Assembly (NCBI GenBank): GCA_034522075.1
Contig: JAXHLO010000012.1
Coordinates: forward strand, 5,077-69,076
DNA from: UBA7803 sp034522075
Lineage (GTDB): Bacteria; Pseudomonadota; Gammaproteobacteria; Pseudomonadales; Azotimanducaceae
Direction: 5' to 3'
DNA: 64,000 nt
Shown here: piece by piece, positions 15,813 to 26,078 of the stretch
Layout: each line of letters opens with the position of its first letter
Position numbering within the stretch: the stretch's first letter is position 1
The notes under the pieces: generated by a model
The model's input: the letters and a program-made list of their open reading frames with translations, nothing else
The model's database searches: none
Told to the model about the DNA's origin: nothing
Translations under genes and position numbers: made by a program

Positions 15813-17744
15813 ATGGGTAAGATCATCGGTATAGATCTGGGCACCACCAACTCCTGCCTGGCCGTGATGGAAGGCAAGGATGCCAAGGTTATCGAAAACG
15901 CCGAGGGTGACCGCACCACGCCGTCTGTCGTCGCTTACACCGATGATGGGGAGACGCTGGTGGGTCAGAGCGCCAAACGCCAGGCCGTCACCAATCCGGC
16001 CAACACGCTGTATGCGGTCAAGCGTCTGGTCGGGCGCAAGTTCAAGGACGACGTGGTGCAGAAGGACATCAAAATGGTGCCCTACGAGATCGTCGAGGCT
16101 AACAACGGCGACGCCTGGATCAAAGTGAAGGGTGAACAGCTGGCACCGCCGCAGGTATCTGCGGAAGTGCTCAAGAAAATGAAGAAAACCGCCGAGGACT
16201 ATCTCGGCGAAGAGGTCACCGAAGCGGTGATCACGGTGCCCGCCTACTTCGACGACTCGCAGCGACAGGCCACCAAGGACGCCGGACGGATCGCCGGCCT
16301 GGAGGTCAAGCGCATCATCAACGAGCCCACGGCGGCCGCGCTGGCCTATGGCATGGACAAAAAGCGCGGCGACACCAAGATTGCCGTGTATGACCTGGGC
16401 GGGGGTACCTTCGACATCTCTATCATCGAGATCGCGGAAGTCGACGGCGAGCACCAGTTCGAAGTGCTGTCCACCAACGGTGACACTTTCCTGGGCGGTG
16501 AAGACTTCGACAAAAAAATCATCGACTACCTGGTCGAGGAGTTCAAAAAGGAACAGAAGATCGACCTGAACGCCGATCCGCTGGCCCTGCAACGGCTCAA
16601 GGAGGCCGCAGAGAAAGCCAAGATCGAGCTGTCCGCCAGCCAGCAGACCGAGATCAATCTGCCGTACATCACCGCCGACCAGACCGGCCCCAAGCACCTG
16701 GTGCTGAAACTCACCCGGGCCAAGCTCGAGTCGCTGGTGGAGGATCTGGTGGACCGTACCCTGGGGCCGTGCCGCACGGCACTGGAGGACGCCGGCCTTG
16801 CAGCGTCGGACATCGACGATGTGATTCTGGTGGGCGGCCAGACGCGGATGCCCAAGGTTCAGGCCAAGGTGAAGGACATTTTCGGCAAAGAGCCGCGTAA
16901 GGACGTGAACCCGGACGAGGCCGTGGCCATCGGTGCCGCCATTCAGGCCGCCGTGCTGTCCGGGGACGTGAAGGACGTGCTGTTGCTGGACGTCACGCCG
17001 CTGTCGCTGGGTATCGAAACCCTGGGTGGGGTAATGAGCACGCTCATCGAGAAGAACACCACCATCCCGACCAAGAAGACGCAGACGTTCTCGACTGCGG
17101 ATGACAACCAGACGGCGGTGACCATTCACGTGCTGCAGGGCGAGCGCAAGCAGGCCGGGCAGAACAAGTCGCTGGGGCGTTTCGACCTGGCCGACATTCC
17201 GCCGGCGCCGCGCGGCCTGCCGCAGATCGAGGTGAGCTTCGATCTGGATGCCAACGGCATTCTCAACGTGTCCGCCAAGGACAAGGCCACGGGCAAAGAG
17301 CAGTCCATCGTGATCAAGTCCCAGGGCGGGCTCAACGAAGACGAAATCGAGCAGATGGTCAAGGACGCCGAAGCCCACTCGGAAGAAGACGCCAAGTTCG
17401 AAGAGATGGTCAACCTGCGCAACCAGGCCGATGCCCTGGTGCACGCCTCCCGCAAGAGTGTGGAGGAGGCTGGCGACAAGGTCAGCGACGACGAGAAGCA
17501 GTCCATCGAGTCGGCGGCCACTGCGCTGGAGGAGGCCATCAAGAACGGCGACAAGGCCGATATCGAAGCCAAGATGCAGGCGCTGTCCGAGGCCTCGTCG
17601 AATCTGGCGCAGAAGATGTATGCCGATGAGAGTGCCGGCGCTCAAGCGGACAATGGCGCCACCGGGGAAAGCGCTGGACAGGACGGCGACACGGTAGATG
17701 CCGAGTTCGAAGAGGTGGACGACGACAAGAAAGACAGCAAGTAA
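15813..17744 (+). CDS. dnaK: chaperone DnaK (Hsp70)
   Basis: A 643-aa Hsp70. The ATPase domain begins IIGIDLGTTNSCLAVMEG and contains the phosphate-2 loop VYDLGGGTFDISIIEI and adenosine motif ILVGGQTRMPKVQ. The substrate-binding domain starts after DVTPLSLGIETLGGVM and the lid is helical with an acidic C-terminus (EEVDDDKKDSK). The length is close to E. coli (638). The E. coli-type segment between ATPase lobes is present, marking the Gram-negative class. It works with GrpE upstream and DnaJ downstream, with a strong REP hairpin separating it from dnaJ. Confidence 0.99.
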   Translation: MGKIIGIDLGTTNSCLAVMEGKDAKVIENAEGDRTTPSVVAYTDDGETLVGQSAKRQAVTNPANTLYAVKRLVGRKFKDDVVQKDIKMVPYEIVEANNGDAWIKVKGEQLAPPQVSAEVLKKMKKTAEDYLGEEVTEAVITVPAYFDDSQRQATKDAGRIAGLEVKRIINEPTAAALAYGMDKKRGDTKIAVYDLGGGTFDISIIEIAEVDGEHQFEVLSTNGDTFLGGEDFDKKIIDYLVEEFKKEQKIDLNADPLALQRLKEAAEKAKIELSASQQTEINLPYITADQTGPKHLVLKLTRAKLESLVEDLVDRTLGPCRTALEDAGLAASDIDDVILVGGQTRMPKVQAKVKDIFGKEPRKDVNPDEAVAIGAAIQAAVLSGDVKDVLLLDVTPLSLGIETLGGVMSTLIEKNTTIPTKKTQTFSTADDNQTAVTIHVLQGERKQAGQNKSLGRFDLADIPPAPRGLPQIEVSFDLDANGILNVSAKDKATGKEQSIVIKSQGGLNEDEIEQMVKDAEAHSEEDAKFEEMVNLRNQADALVHASRKSVEEAGDKVSDDEKQSIESAATALEEAIKNGDKADIEAKMQALSEASSNLAQKMYADESAGAQADNGATGESAGQDGDTVDAEFEEVDDDKKDSK

Positions 17745-17782
17745 AGCGCCGCCGGCGCCTGCTATGCTGTGAGCGAAGATTT

Positions 17783-17840
17783 GTGGGAGCGATCTCCAGA
17801 TCGCGATCGTTCGGGATCGCGATCTGGAGATCGCTCCCAC
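17783..17840. repeat. REP-like palindrome between dnaK and dnaJ
   Basis: Two perfectly complementary 26-base arms (17783-17808 and 17815-17840; arm begins GTGGGAGCGATCTCCAGATC) are separated by six bases, which would make a very stable RNA hairpin in the dnaK-dnaJ transcript. The same GTGGGAGCGA...CAGATCGCGATC motif recurs at 19021-19084 and 40581-40656. It belongs to a dispersed REP/BIME family. Confidence 0.85.
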
Positions 17841-17872
17841 TTCGTAATTGAATTGCCCCTTACCGGAGAGAC

Positions 17873-19006
17873 ATGTCGAAACGTGACTATTACGAAGTGC
17901 TGGGGCTGAGTCGCGACGCCTCGGACAGCGACATCAAGAAGGCCTACCGGCGTCTGGCCATGAAGTACCACCCGGACCGCAATCCGGACGACGACAGCGC
18001 CACCGAACGCTTTCGTGAGGCCAGTGAAGCCTATGAGGTGCTGAGCGACCCGGAGAAGCGCCAGGCTTACAACCAGTTCGGTCATGCCGGAGTGGACGGC
18101 AGTGCGGGCATGGGCGCCGGGTTCGGCGGTGCCGGCAGCTTCAGCGACATCTTCAGCGACGTGTTCGGCGATATCTTCGGTGCCGGCGGCGGCCGCGGCC
18201 GCAGTTCTGTCATGCGCGGGGCCGACCTGCGCTACGGGCTGGAACTCGACCTCGAGCAGGCGGTGCGCGGCGACACGGTGGATATCAAGATTCCCGTGCT
18301 GTCGGCCTGCGAAGACTGCGACGGCAGCGGCGCCAAACCCGGCACCCAGCCCTCCACCTGCCCGGATTGCGGGGGCGCCGGACAGATCCGCGTGGCCCAG
18401 GGCTTTTTCTCACTGCAGCAGACCTGCCCGCGCTGCCGCGGCTCGGGTCAGATCGTTACCGATCCGTGCAGCAAGTGCGGCGGCCGGGGCCGCAAGGAAA
18501 AGCGCAAGTCGCTGGAAGTGCGGATTCCGCCGGGGGTGGACACTGGCGACCGGATCCGCCTCGCCGGAGAAGGCGAGGCCGGCGTCAACGGCGGCCCGCC
18601 GGGGGATCTGTATGTGCAGATCGAGGTGCGCGAGCACCCCATCTTCACCCGTGACGGCCGCCATCTGTACTGCGAAGTACCCATCGACTTCGTCGATGCT
18701 GCCCTCGGCGGCGAGCTGGAAGTCCCGACCCTGGATGGCCGGGTCAATCTCAAGATTCCACCTGAGACCCAGAGCGGTAAGCTGTTCCGGCTGCGCGGCA
18801 AAGGCGTAACCCCGGTGCGCGGCGGCGGGGTCGGCGATCTGCTGTGCAAAGTGGTGGTCGAAACCCCGGTGAACCTCACCGACCGGCAGAAGGAACTGCT
18901 GCGGGAGTTCCAGGCATCCGTCAGCGACGGCGGCGCGAAACACTCGCCCAAGGGCTTCTCGTGGTTCAAAGGCGTGAAGGATTTCTTCGACGGACTCACG
19001 AGCTGA
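17873..19006 (+). CDS. dnaJ: co-chaperone DnaJ (Hsp40)
   Basis: A 377-aa type I DnaJ. The J domain (1-70) has the HPD motif in KYHPDRNPDD. A Gly/Phe region (75-110) follows. The zinc domain has four CxxCxGxG repeats (CEDCDGSG, CPDCGGAG, CPRCRGSG, CSKCGGRG) at about 143-210. The C-terminal substrate domains end in a short tail. The length equals E. coli DnaJ (376). ACCGGAGAG precedes the ATG. It stimulates DnaK ATPase, and the gene order grpE-dnaK-dnaJ matches the function. Confidence 0.98.
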   Translation: MSKRDYYEVLGLSRDASDSDIKKAYRRLAMKYHPDRNPDDDSATERFREASEAYEVLSDPEKRQAYNQFGHAGVDGSAGMGAGFGGAGSFSDIFSDVFGDIFGAGGGRGRSSVMRGADLRYGLELDLEQAVRGDTVDIKIPVLSACEDCDGSGAKPGTQPSTCPDCGGAGQIRVAQGFFSLQQTCPRCRGSGQIVTDPCSKCGGRGRKEKRKSLEVRIPPGVDTGDRIRLAGEGEAGVNGGPPGDLYVQIEVREHPIFTRDGRHLYCEVPIDFVDAALGGELEVPTLDGRVNLKIPPETQSGKLFRLRGKGVTPVRGGGVGDLLCKVVVETPVNLTDRQKELLREFQASVSDGGAKHSPKGFSWFKGVKDFFDGLTS

Positions 19007-19020
19007 ACCGCGGAGGGTAA

Positions 19021-19084
19021 TGTAGGAGCGACTTTCCAGTCGCGATCTGGAGATCGCTCCCACTCAAAAGAGATCGCTCCTACA
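19021..19084. repeat. REP-like palindrome between dnaJ and dapB
   Basis: TGTAGGAGCGA (19021-19031) and its exact complement TCGCTCCTACA (19074-19084) enclose a second half-palindrome, CCAGTCGCGATCTGGAGATC followed by GCTCCCAC. It is a compound copy of the same REP family as 17783-17840, sitting in the 98-base gap after dnaJ. Confidence 0.8.
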
Positions 19085-19104
19085 ACCCGGGAGGAGGTAA
19101 ACCA

Positions 19105-19917
19105 ATGCGCGTGGCGGTGACGGGTGCGGCCGGCAGGATGGGCAGGACGTTGATCCATGCCATTCATGACGCAGCGGACATGACACTCGGTGCGGCGTTC
19201 GAGCGCTCCGGGCTGTCTCTGCTGGGCGCCGATGCCGGTGAGCTGGCGGGTACCGGCAATCTGGACGTGCCCCTGGGCGACGACCTGGACGCCGCGGCGG
19301 ACGCCTTCGACACCCTCATCGACTTCAGTGTGCCCCAGGCCACCCTGGCCAGCGTGGCGCTTTGCGCAGCGCGGGGCAAAGGGCTGGTCATCGGCACCAC
19401 GGGCTTCGACGCGGCGGGCCTCGAGCAGATTCGTCAGGCCGCGCAGAGCATACCCATCGTCATGGCGCCGAACATGTCTGTGGGGGTGAATCTGACTTTC
19501 AAGCTGGTGGAACTGGCTGCCCGCATACTCGGCGACGGCGTCGACATCGAGATCGTCGAGGCCCATCACCGCGATAAGATCGATGCACCCTCGGGTACGG
19601 CACTGCATATGGGTGAACTGGTTGCCGGCGCGCTGGACCGCGAACTGGCGCAGGTTGCCGTGTTCGGCCGGGAAGGCACCACGGGGCCGCGCAGACGCGA
19701 GACCATCGGTTTCGCCACCGTGCGGGCCGGCGACATCGTCGGCGAGCACACGGTGATCTATGCCGGCAACGGCGAACGCCTGGAGATCACCCATCGCGCG
19801 GAGAGCCGCATGAATTTCGCCCACGGGGCGTTGCGTGCCGTCCGCTTCCTGGATGGGCAGGCGCCGGGCCTGTTCGACATGCAGGATGTGCTGGGCATTG
19901 CCGAACGTCTTCGGTAG
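19105..19917 (+). CDS. dapB: 4-hydroxy-tetrahydrodipicolinate reductase DapB
   Basis: A 270-aa enzyme of lysine/diaminopimelate synthesis. The NAD(P)-binding motif VAVTGAAGRMGRTL is at the N-terminus. GTTGFDAAG lies mid-protein, APNMSVGVNLTF follows, and the catalytic motif EAHHRDKIDAPSGTAL is at about 152-167. The length equals E. coli DapB (273). GGGAGGAGG lies just upstream of the ATG. It sits between dnaJ and carA as in Pseudomonas; a hairpin follows its stop. Confidence 0.98.
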   Translation: MRVAVTGAAGRMGRTLIHAIHDAADMTLGAAFERSGLSLLGADAGELAGTGNLDVPLGDDLDAAADAFDTLIDFSVPQATLASVALCAARGKGLVIGTTGFDAAGLEQIRQAAQSIPIVMAPNMSVGVNLTFKLVELAARILGDGVDIEIVEAHHRDKIDAPSGTALHMGELVAGALDRELAQVAVFGREGTTGPRRRETIGFATVRAGDIVGEHTVIYAGNGERLEITHRAESRMNFAHGALRAVRFLDGQAPGLFDMQDVLGIAERLR

Positions 19918-19931
19918 ACTACCGCGCCCAG

Positions 19932-19972
19932 AAAGGCGGGTCGGATCTGCGTCTCAGGATCGCCCCGCCTTT
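19932..19972 (+). terminator. hairpin after dapB, possible terminator
   Basis: AAAGGCGGG (19932-19940) pairs perfectly with CCCGCCTTT (19964-19972) around a 23-base loop that itself can pair (GGATC/GGATC partly). Only three Ts end the stem, so termination may be weak or Rho-dependent. It separates dapB from carA. Confidence 0.4.
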
Positions 19973-20114
19973 ACTGTAACGGCCCCTGGCACAACTCACG
20001 GATCCACGCGCAGCCAACCTGGACACGACCCCGGCCGGCATAGCCGCGCACCGGGACCGCGGAGTAAGCCGGCCGGGTAACCACGGCGCATTGAAAGGTA
20101 GTTTGGGTGGTGAA

Positions 20115-21234
20115 TTGATTCCGGCTCTGCTCGTTTTAGAAGACGGAAGTGTCTTCCACGGTCAGTCGTTCGGCGCACAGGGTCTCGGCGTCGGCGAAGT
20201 TGTTTTCAATACCGCCATGACGGGCTATCAGGAAATCCTCACCGATCCCTCCTACAGCCGCCAGATCGTCACCCTCACCTATCCGCAGATCGGTAATACC
20301 GGCGTCAATGCCGAGGACGTGGAATCCGACCGCATTCATGCCGCCGGCCTGGTGATCCGGCAATTGCCGCGCCGCGCCAGCAACTGGCGCATGAGCGCGA
20401 CGTTGCCCGACTATCTGCGGGATAACGGCGTCGTCGGTATCTGTGACGTGGATACCCGGCGCCTGACCCGGCTGATCAGAGAGAAGGGCGCTCTGGCCGG
20501 CTGCATTGCCGCCGGGCCGGATGCCACGCAGGCGGATGCTCTGGCCGCGGCGCGTGCGTTTCCGGGGCTCAAAGGCATGGATCTGGCCCGCGAGGTCAGC
20601 CGCACCGAGGTGGGTACCTGGAATGAAACCGGCTGGCAGTACGGCCGCGGTTACGGCCGGCTGGAGGAACCCCGGCTGCACGTCGTGGCCTACGATTTCG
20701 GCGTGAAGCGCAACATTCTGCGCCTGCTGGCGGACCGCGGCTGTCGGCTGACGCTGGTACCGGCGGCTACGCCGGCCAGTGAAGTGCTCGCCCTGGCCCC
20801 GGATGGGGTGCTCCTGTCGAATGGTCCCGGCGACCCGGAGCCCTGTGGTTATGCCATCGACGCCATCCGCGAGCTGCTCGATCACGACGTGCCCACATTC
20901 GGCATCTGTCTGGGCCATCAGTTGCTGGCGCTGGCCAGCGGGGCGAAGACCCTGAAGATGTCTCACGGCCATCACGGCGCCAACCACCCGGTGAAGGACC
21001 TGCGCGACGAGCGGGTCATCGTGACCAGCCAGAATCATGGTTTTGCGGTGGACAGTGAAGGCTTGCCCAATTGCCTGACGGTGACTCACGTGTCTCTGTT
21101 CGACGGCACCCTGCAGGGGCTGCGGCGCAGCGACCGGCCCGCTTTGGGGTTTCAGGGCCACCCGGAGGCCAGCCCCGGACCGCAGGACTGCCAGTACCTG
21201 TTCGACGAATTCATCGAATTGATGGAGTCGCGGA

Positions 21235-21242
<8 letters not shown>
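20115..21242 (+). CDS. carA: carbamoyl-phosphate synthase small subunit CarA
   Basis: A 375-aa glutamine amidotransferase subunit that supplies ammonia to CarB. N-terminal IPALLVLEDGSVFHG aligns with the E. coli start. The class I amidotransferase domain has the nucleophile in FGICLGHQLL and His/Glu in GFQGHPEASPGP. There is no ATG near the homologous start: TTG 20115 fits best by homology, TTG 20091 would add eight residues. VVAYDFGVKRNILR marks the domain junction. The stop overlaps the carB start (ATGCCTAA region) by eight bases, so the two subunits are translationally coupled. Confidence 0.95.
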
Positions 21243-22504
<1,262 letters not shown>

Positions 22505-22512
<8 letters not shown>

Positions 22513-24463
22513 ACTGGGCACGCCGGGCTGCGATCGCATACGCTACGTGGCGGACGCCTTCCGCGCCGGTATGTCCGTGGACGATGTTCACGAGCTGTCT
22601 TCCATCGATCCCTGGTTTCTCGCTGAGATAGAAGACCTGGTGGCCACTGAGCAGGCGCTGGTCGGCCGACATCTCGACAGCGTGGATGCGGCGGAGCTTT
22701 ATGCGCTCAAGCGCAAAGGCTTCTCCGATGCCCGCCTGGCAGACCTGCTGGAGGCCTGGGAGGACGACGTACGGGCCCACCGCCTGCGCCTGAATGTGCG
22801 GCCCGTGTATCGCCGGGTGGATACCTGCGCCGCCGAGTTTCCGGCGGCCACGGCCTACATGTATTCCACCTACGAGGAAGAGTGCGAGGCGGCCCCCAGC
22901 GACCGGCGCAAGATCATGGTGCTCGGCGGCGGCCCCAACCGCATCGGCCAGGGCATCGAATTCGACTACTGCTGCGTGCACGCGGCTCTTGCCCTGCGCG
23001 AGGATGGTTTCGAAACCATCATGGTCAACTGTAATCCGGAAACCGTATCCACCGACTACGACACGTCGGACCGCCTGTATTTCGAGCCGGTCACCCTGGA
23101 GGACGTGCTGGCCATCGTGCACGTGGAGAAGCCTTACGGGGTGATCGTGCAGTTCGGCGGGCAGACGCCATTGAAACTCGTGGAGCAGCTCGAGCGGGAG
23201 GGTGTGCCCATCATCGGTACGCCGCCGGATGCCATCGACCGTGCCGAAGACCGCGAGCGCTTTCAGGGCCTGATCAACACCCTCAACCTGCGCCAGCCCA
23301 GCAACCGTACTGCCGTGGACGAGGCGACAGGCATCATCGGTGCCCGCGAGATCGGCTATCCCATCGTCGTGCGGCCGTCCTACGTGCTCGGCGGGCGCGC
23401 CATGGAGATCGTCTACGACGAGGACGAGCTGAAGCGTTATCTGCGCGAAGCCGTGGTGGTCTCGAACCGTTCCCCGGTGCTGCTCGACTGCTTTCTCGAT
23501 CAGGCAGTGGAAATGGACGTGGATGCGGTCAGCGACGGCACCGACGTGGTGATCGGTGCCATCATGCAGCACATCGAGCAGGCGGGCGTGCACTCCGGCG
23601 ACTCCGCCTGTTCGCTGCCCCCCTATCAGCTCTCGGCGCCGCTGCAGGACCGTATCCGCGAACAGGTAAAAGCCATGGCGCTCGAGCTCGGCGTGGTGGG
23701 GCTCATGAACGTGCAGCTGGCGGTACAGGACGACGAAGTGTTCGTCCTCGAGGTGAACCCGCGAGCCTCCCGCACCGTGCCCTTCGTCTCCAAGAGCATC
23801 GGCGTGTCGCTCGCCAAAGTGGCCGCGCGCTGCATGGCCGGCGTGAGCCTGCGCGAGCAGGGTTTCACCCGCGAGATAATCCCCGGCCACGTCAACGTCA
23901 AGGAATCGGTGTTCCCGTTCGTCAAGTTTCCGGGCGTCGACCCCATTCTCGGTCCCGAGATGAAGTCCACCGGCGAAGTCATGGGCGTGGGCGACAGCTT
24001 CGGCGAGGCGTTTGCCAAGGCCAGTCTCGGTGCCGGCGTCATCCTGCCGCAGAGCGGACGGGCCTTTCTGTCCGTGAAGGATTCGGACAAGCCGGGGGCC
24101 GTGGCCCTGGCCGGCAATCTGATTTCGCTGGGATTCCGGCTCGTGGCAACCCGGGGTACCGCGCGCTGCCTGGCCGATGCCGGCATCGAGTGCCAGGTGG
24201 TCAACAAGGTGGCGCAGGGCCGTCCGCACGTGGTCGACATGTTGAAAAACGAGCAGATCGACCTGATCATCAATACCACGGAGGGCCACCAGTCCATCCG
24301 CGACTCCTCTATCATCCGCCGGCTCGCACTGCTCAATAAAGTGTGTTACACCACCACTTTGACGGGCGGCGAGGCGTTCTGCATCGCCATTCGTTATTCC
24401 CGCGATCATGACGAGATCAGAGTACGGCGGCTGCAGGATCTCTACGAGCAGTCGACAGCGTAG
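22505..24463 (+). CDS. carB: carbamoyl-phosphate synthase large subunit, C-terminal part (frameshifted)
   Basis: A 652-aa frame covering the oligomerisation, carbamoyl-phosphate and allosteric domains of CarB. It includes DRIRYVADAFRAGMSVDD, IMVLGGGPNRIGQGIEFDYC, the second ATP-grasp RPSYVLGGRAMEIVYD, and the allosteric-domain NTTEGHQSIRDSS. ATG 22505 has GGGAGG five bases upstream and overlaps the stop of the first part as ATGCGTGA, so a free-standing second chain could be translated. Homology however continues upstream in this frame to about 22488, which fits a recent one-base insertion in a single gene. An earlier ATG at 22451 is less likely. Confidence 0.9.
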
Positions 24464-24499
24464 TGCGATACAGCACACCAGTTCGCCAAGGAACGAGTC

Positions 24500-24973
24500 A
24501 TGCCAGTCCCGATGACGTTGGAAGGTGCGCAGGCCCTGCGCGAGGAATTGAAGCGCCGCAAGTTCGAATTGCGCCCGCAGATCACTCAGGCCATTGCCGA
24601 AGCGCGCGAGCACGGCGATCTGAAAGAGAATGCCGAATACCACGCCGCGCGGGAGCAGCAGAGCTTCAACGAGGGCCGCATCCAGGAAATCGAGGGCAAG
24701 CTGGCGGACGCCCAGGTGATCGATGTCAGCAAGATTCCGCGCAGCGGCAAGGTGGTGTTCGGCGCTACCGTCTCACTCATCGACTCCGACACCGAGGCCG
24801 AAGTGAGCTACCGCATCGTCGGTGAGGACGAAGCCGACCTCAAGGCCAACAAACTGTCGGTCATGTCACCCATCGCCCGCGCCCTGATCGGCAAGGCTGA
24901 GGGCGATGTGGTGGTCGTGAAGACGCCCAAAGGCGATGTGGAATACGAGATCGACCGGGTCGAACATCTCTGA
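24500..24973 (+). CDS. greA: transcript cleavage factor GreA
   Basis: A 157-aa GreA, which enters the RNA polymerase secondary channel and promotes cleavage of backtracked RNA. The coiled coil carries REHGDLKENAEYHAAREQQ with the conserved acidic tip, followed by GRIQEIEGKLADAQVIDV. The C-terminal FKBP-like domain has VSYRIVGEDEAD, SPIARALIGK and GDVEYEIDRVE. The length is the same as E. coli (158). It lies 37 bases after carB, as in Pseudomonas. Confidence 0.98.
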   Translation: MPVPMTLEGAQALREELKRRKFELRPQITQAIAEAREHGDLKENAEYHAAREQQSFNEGRIQEIEGKLADAQVIDVSKIPRSGKVVFGATVSLIDSDTEAEVSYRIVGEDEADLKANKLSVMSPIARALIGKAEGDVVVVKTPKGDVEYEIDRVEHL

Positions 24974-24997
24974 GCCAGTGCGGTACACCGCACGACT

Positions 24998-25318
24998 TCA
25001 GGTGCCGAAGCGCACCAGATTGGACAGCTTCGGGTCGGGCTCGGGGTTCTTGCGGAACAGCACCGTGACCTTGCCGATGCTCTGGATCACGCTGGCATCG
25101 CAGGCCTCGGCCAGCGACTGTGCCATGGCCCGGCGTGCCTCCCGATCAGCGGCGTGGATGCGCACTTTGATGAGTTCGTGGTCGGCCAGCGCCCGCTGGG
25201 TCTCGGCGATCAGCGCAGCGCTGACGCCGTGATCACCCACCAGAACCACGGGATCGAGATGATGGGCGATGCGTTTGAGCTGGCGTCGCGTGTCGCGGTC
25301 GGGTGTGGAGGCTGCCAT
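24998..25318 (-). CDS. yhbY: CRM-domain RNA-binding protein YhbY
   Basis: A 106-aa single CRM domain protein that associates with the large ribosomal subunit precursor. Landmarks are LKRIAHHLDPVVLVGDHGVS (GxxG-type loop with family variation), ALADHELIKVRIHAADREAR and GKVTVLFRKN. It is on the strand opposite to its neighbours and divergent from rlmE, with only a few bases between the starts; the same order and orientation is standard in gammaproteobacteria. Confidence 0.95.
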   Translation of the reverse strand: MAASTPDRDTRRQLKRIAHHLDPVVLVGDHGVSAALIAETQRALADHELIKVRIHAADREARRAMAQSLAEACDASVIQSIGKVTVLFRKNPEPDPKLSNLVRFGT

Positions 25319-25341
25319 GGCGGGGATTCTACCCCGGCGCC

Positions 25342-25977
25342 ATGGCGCGTGACAGCATGAGCAAGCGCAGTAAATCCAGCCAGCGCTGGCTGAACCGGCA
25401 GCGCCGCGATCCTTTCGCGCGCCGCGCCGCGGCGCAAGGGCAGGTGTCCCGGGCGCATTTCAAACTCGAACAGCTCGACCGCCGGTTCGGTCTGTTGCGC
25501 CGCGGTATGACGGTGCTGGAACTCGGCGCCGCCCCGGGCGGCTGGACTCGATACCTGGAAGACCGTCTGGCCGGCGGTCTGCTGGTGGCCTGCGATCCGC
25601 GGCCGGTGAGTGCCGGTGCGGACACTGTTGTCATAGAACTTGCCTATGGAGAACCGGGCACCGATGCGCGGCTGGCCGAAGCCCTCGGCGACACCCGGGT
25701 CGACCTTGTATTGTCGGATATGGCCCCCAACATGAGTGGTAATCGGACGACCGATCAGGCGCGGTCCATGTATCTCGCCGATATGGCGCTCGACGCCGCT
25801 GAACGCTGGTTGAAACCGGGCGGCGATCTGGCGGTCAAAGTGTTTCAGGGCGCCGGCATAGAGGCCTGGATGGAAGAACTGCGGCAACGCTTCGACACGG
25901 CCAGGCTTACCAAGCCCGACGCGTCCAGGCCCGAGTCCCGGGAGGTGTATGCCGTGGCGCGGGGTTTCAAGCCGTGA
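25342..25977 (+). CDS. rlmE: 23S rRNA 2'-O-ribose U2552 methyltransferase RlmE (FtsJ)
   Basis: A 211-aa SAM-dependent methyltransferase. The SAM site LELGAAPGGWTRYL is at about 58-71. The K-D-K-E catalytic set is recognisable in SRAHFKLEQLD, VLSDMAPNMSG, VKVFQGAG and REVYAVARG. ATG 25342 or 25357 (MSKRSKSSQRW, nearer the E. coli N-terminus) could be the start; neither has a clear ribosome site, and 25303 is too far upstream. It is followed by ftsH on the same strand, the usual heat-shock pair. Confidence 0.96.
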   Translation: MARDSMSKRSKSSQRWLNRQRRDPFARRAAAQGQVSRAHFKLEQLDRRFGLLRRGMTVLELGAAPGGWTRYLEDRLAGGLLVACDPRPVSAGADTVVIELAYGEPGTDARLAEALGDTRVDLVLSDMAPNMSGNRTTDQARSMYLADMALDAAERWLKPGGDLAVKVFQGAGIEAWMEELRQRFDTARLTKPDASRPESREVYAVARGFKP

Positions 25978-26078
25978 CCGGCAGTTTCACGCCTCCGGGT
26001 AGTGGTGTAGGCTACAAAGTCATCCGCGTCGGGGCCGCCTGCGGGCTGTCGCGAAGCTAGCATCAAGAGGATAAGTCC

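Noticed and set aside
15762..17840. 692-codon minus-strand frame opposite dnaK
   Set aside because: A shadow frame of dnaK; no recognisable domain and the composition mirrors the sense codons.
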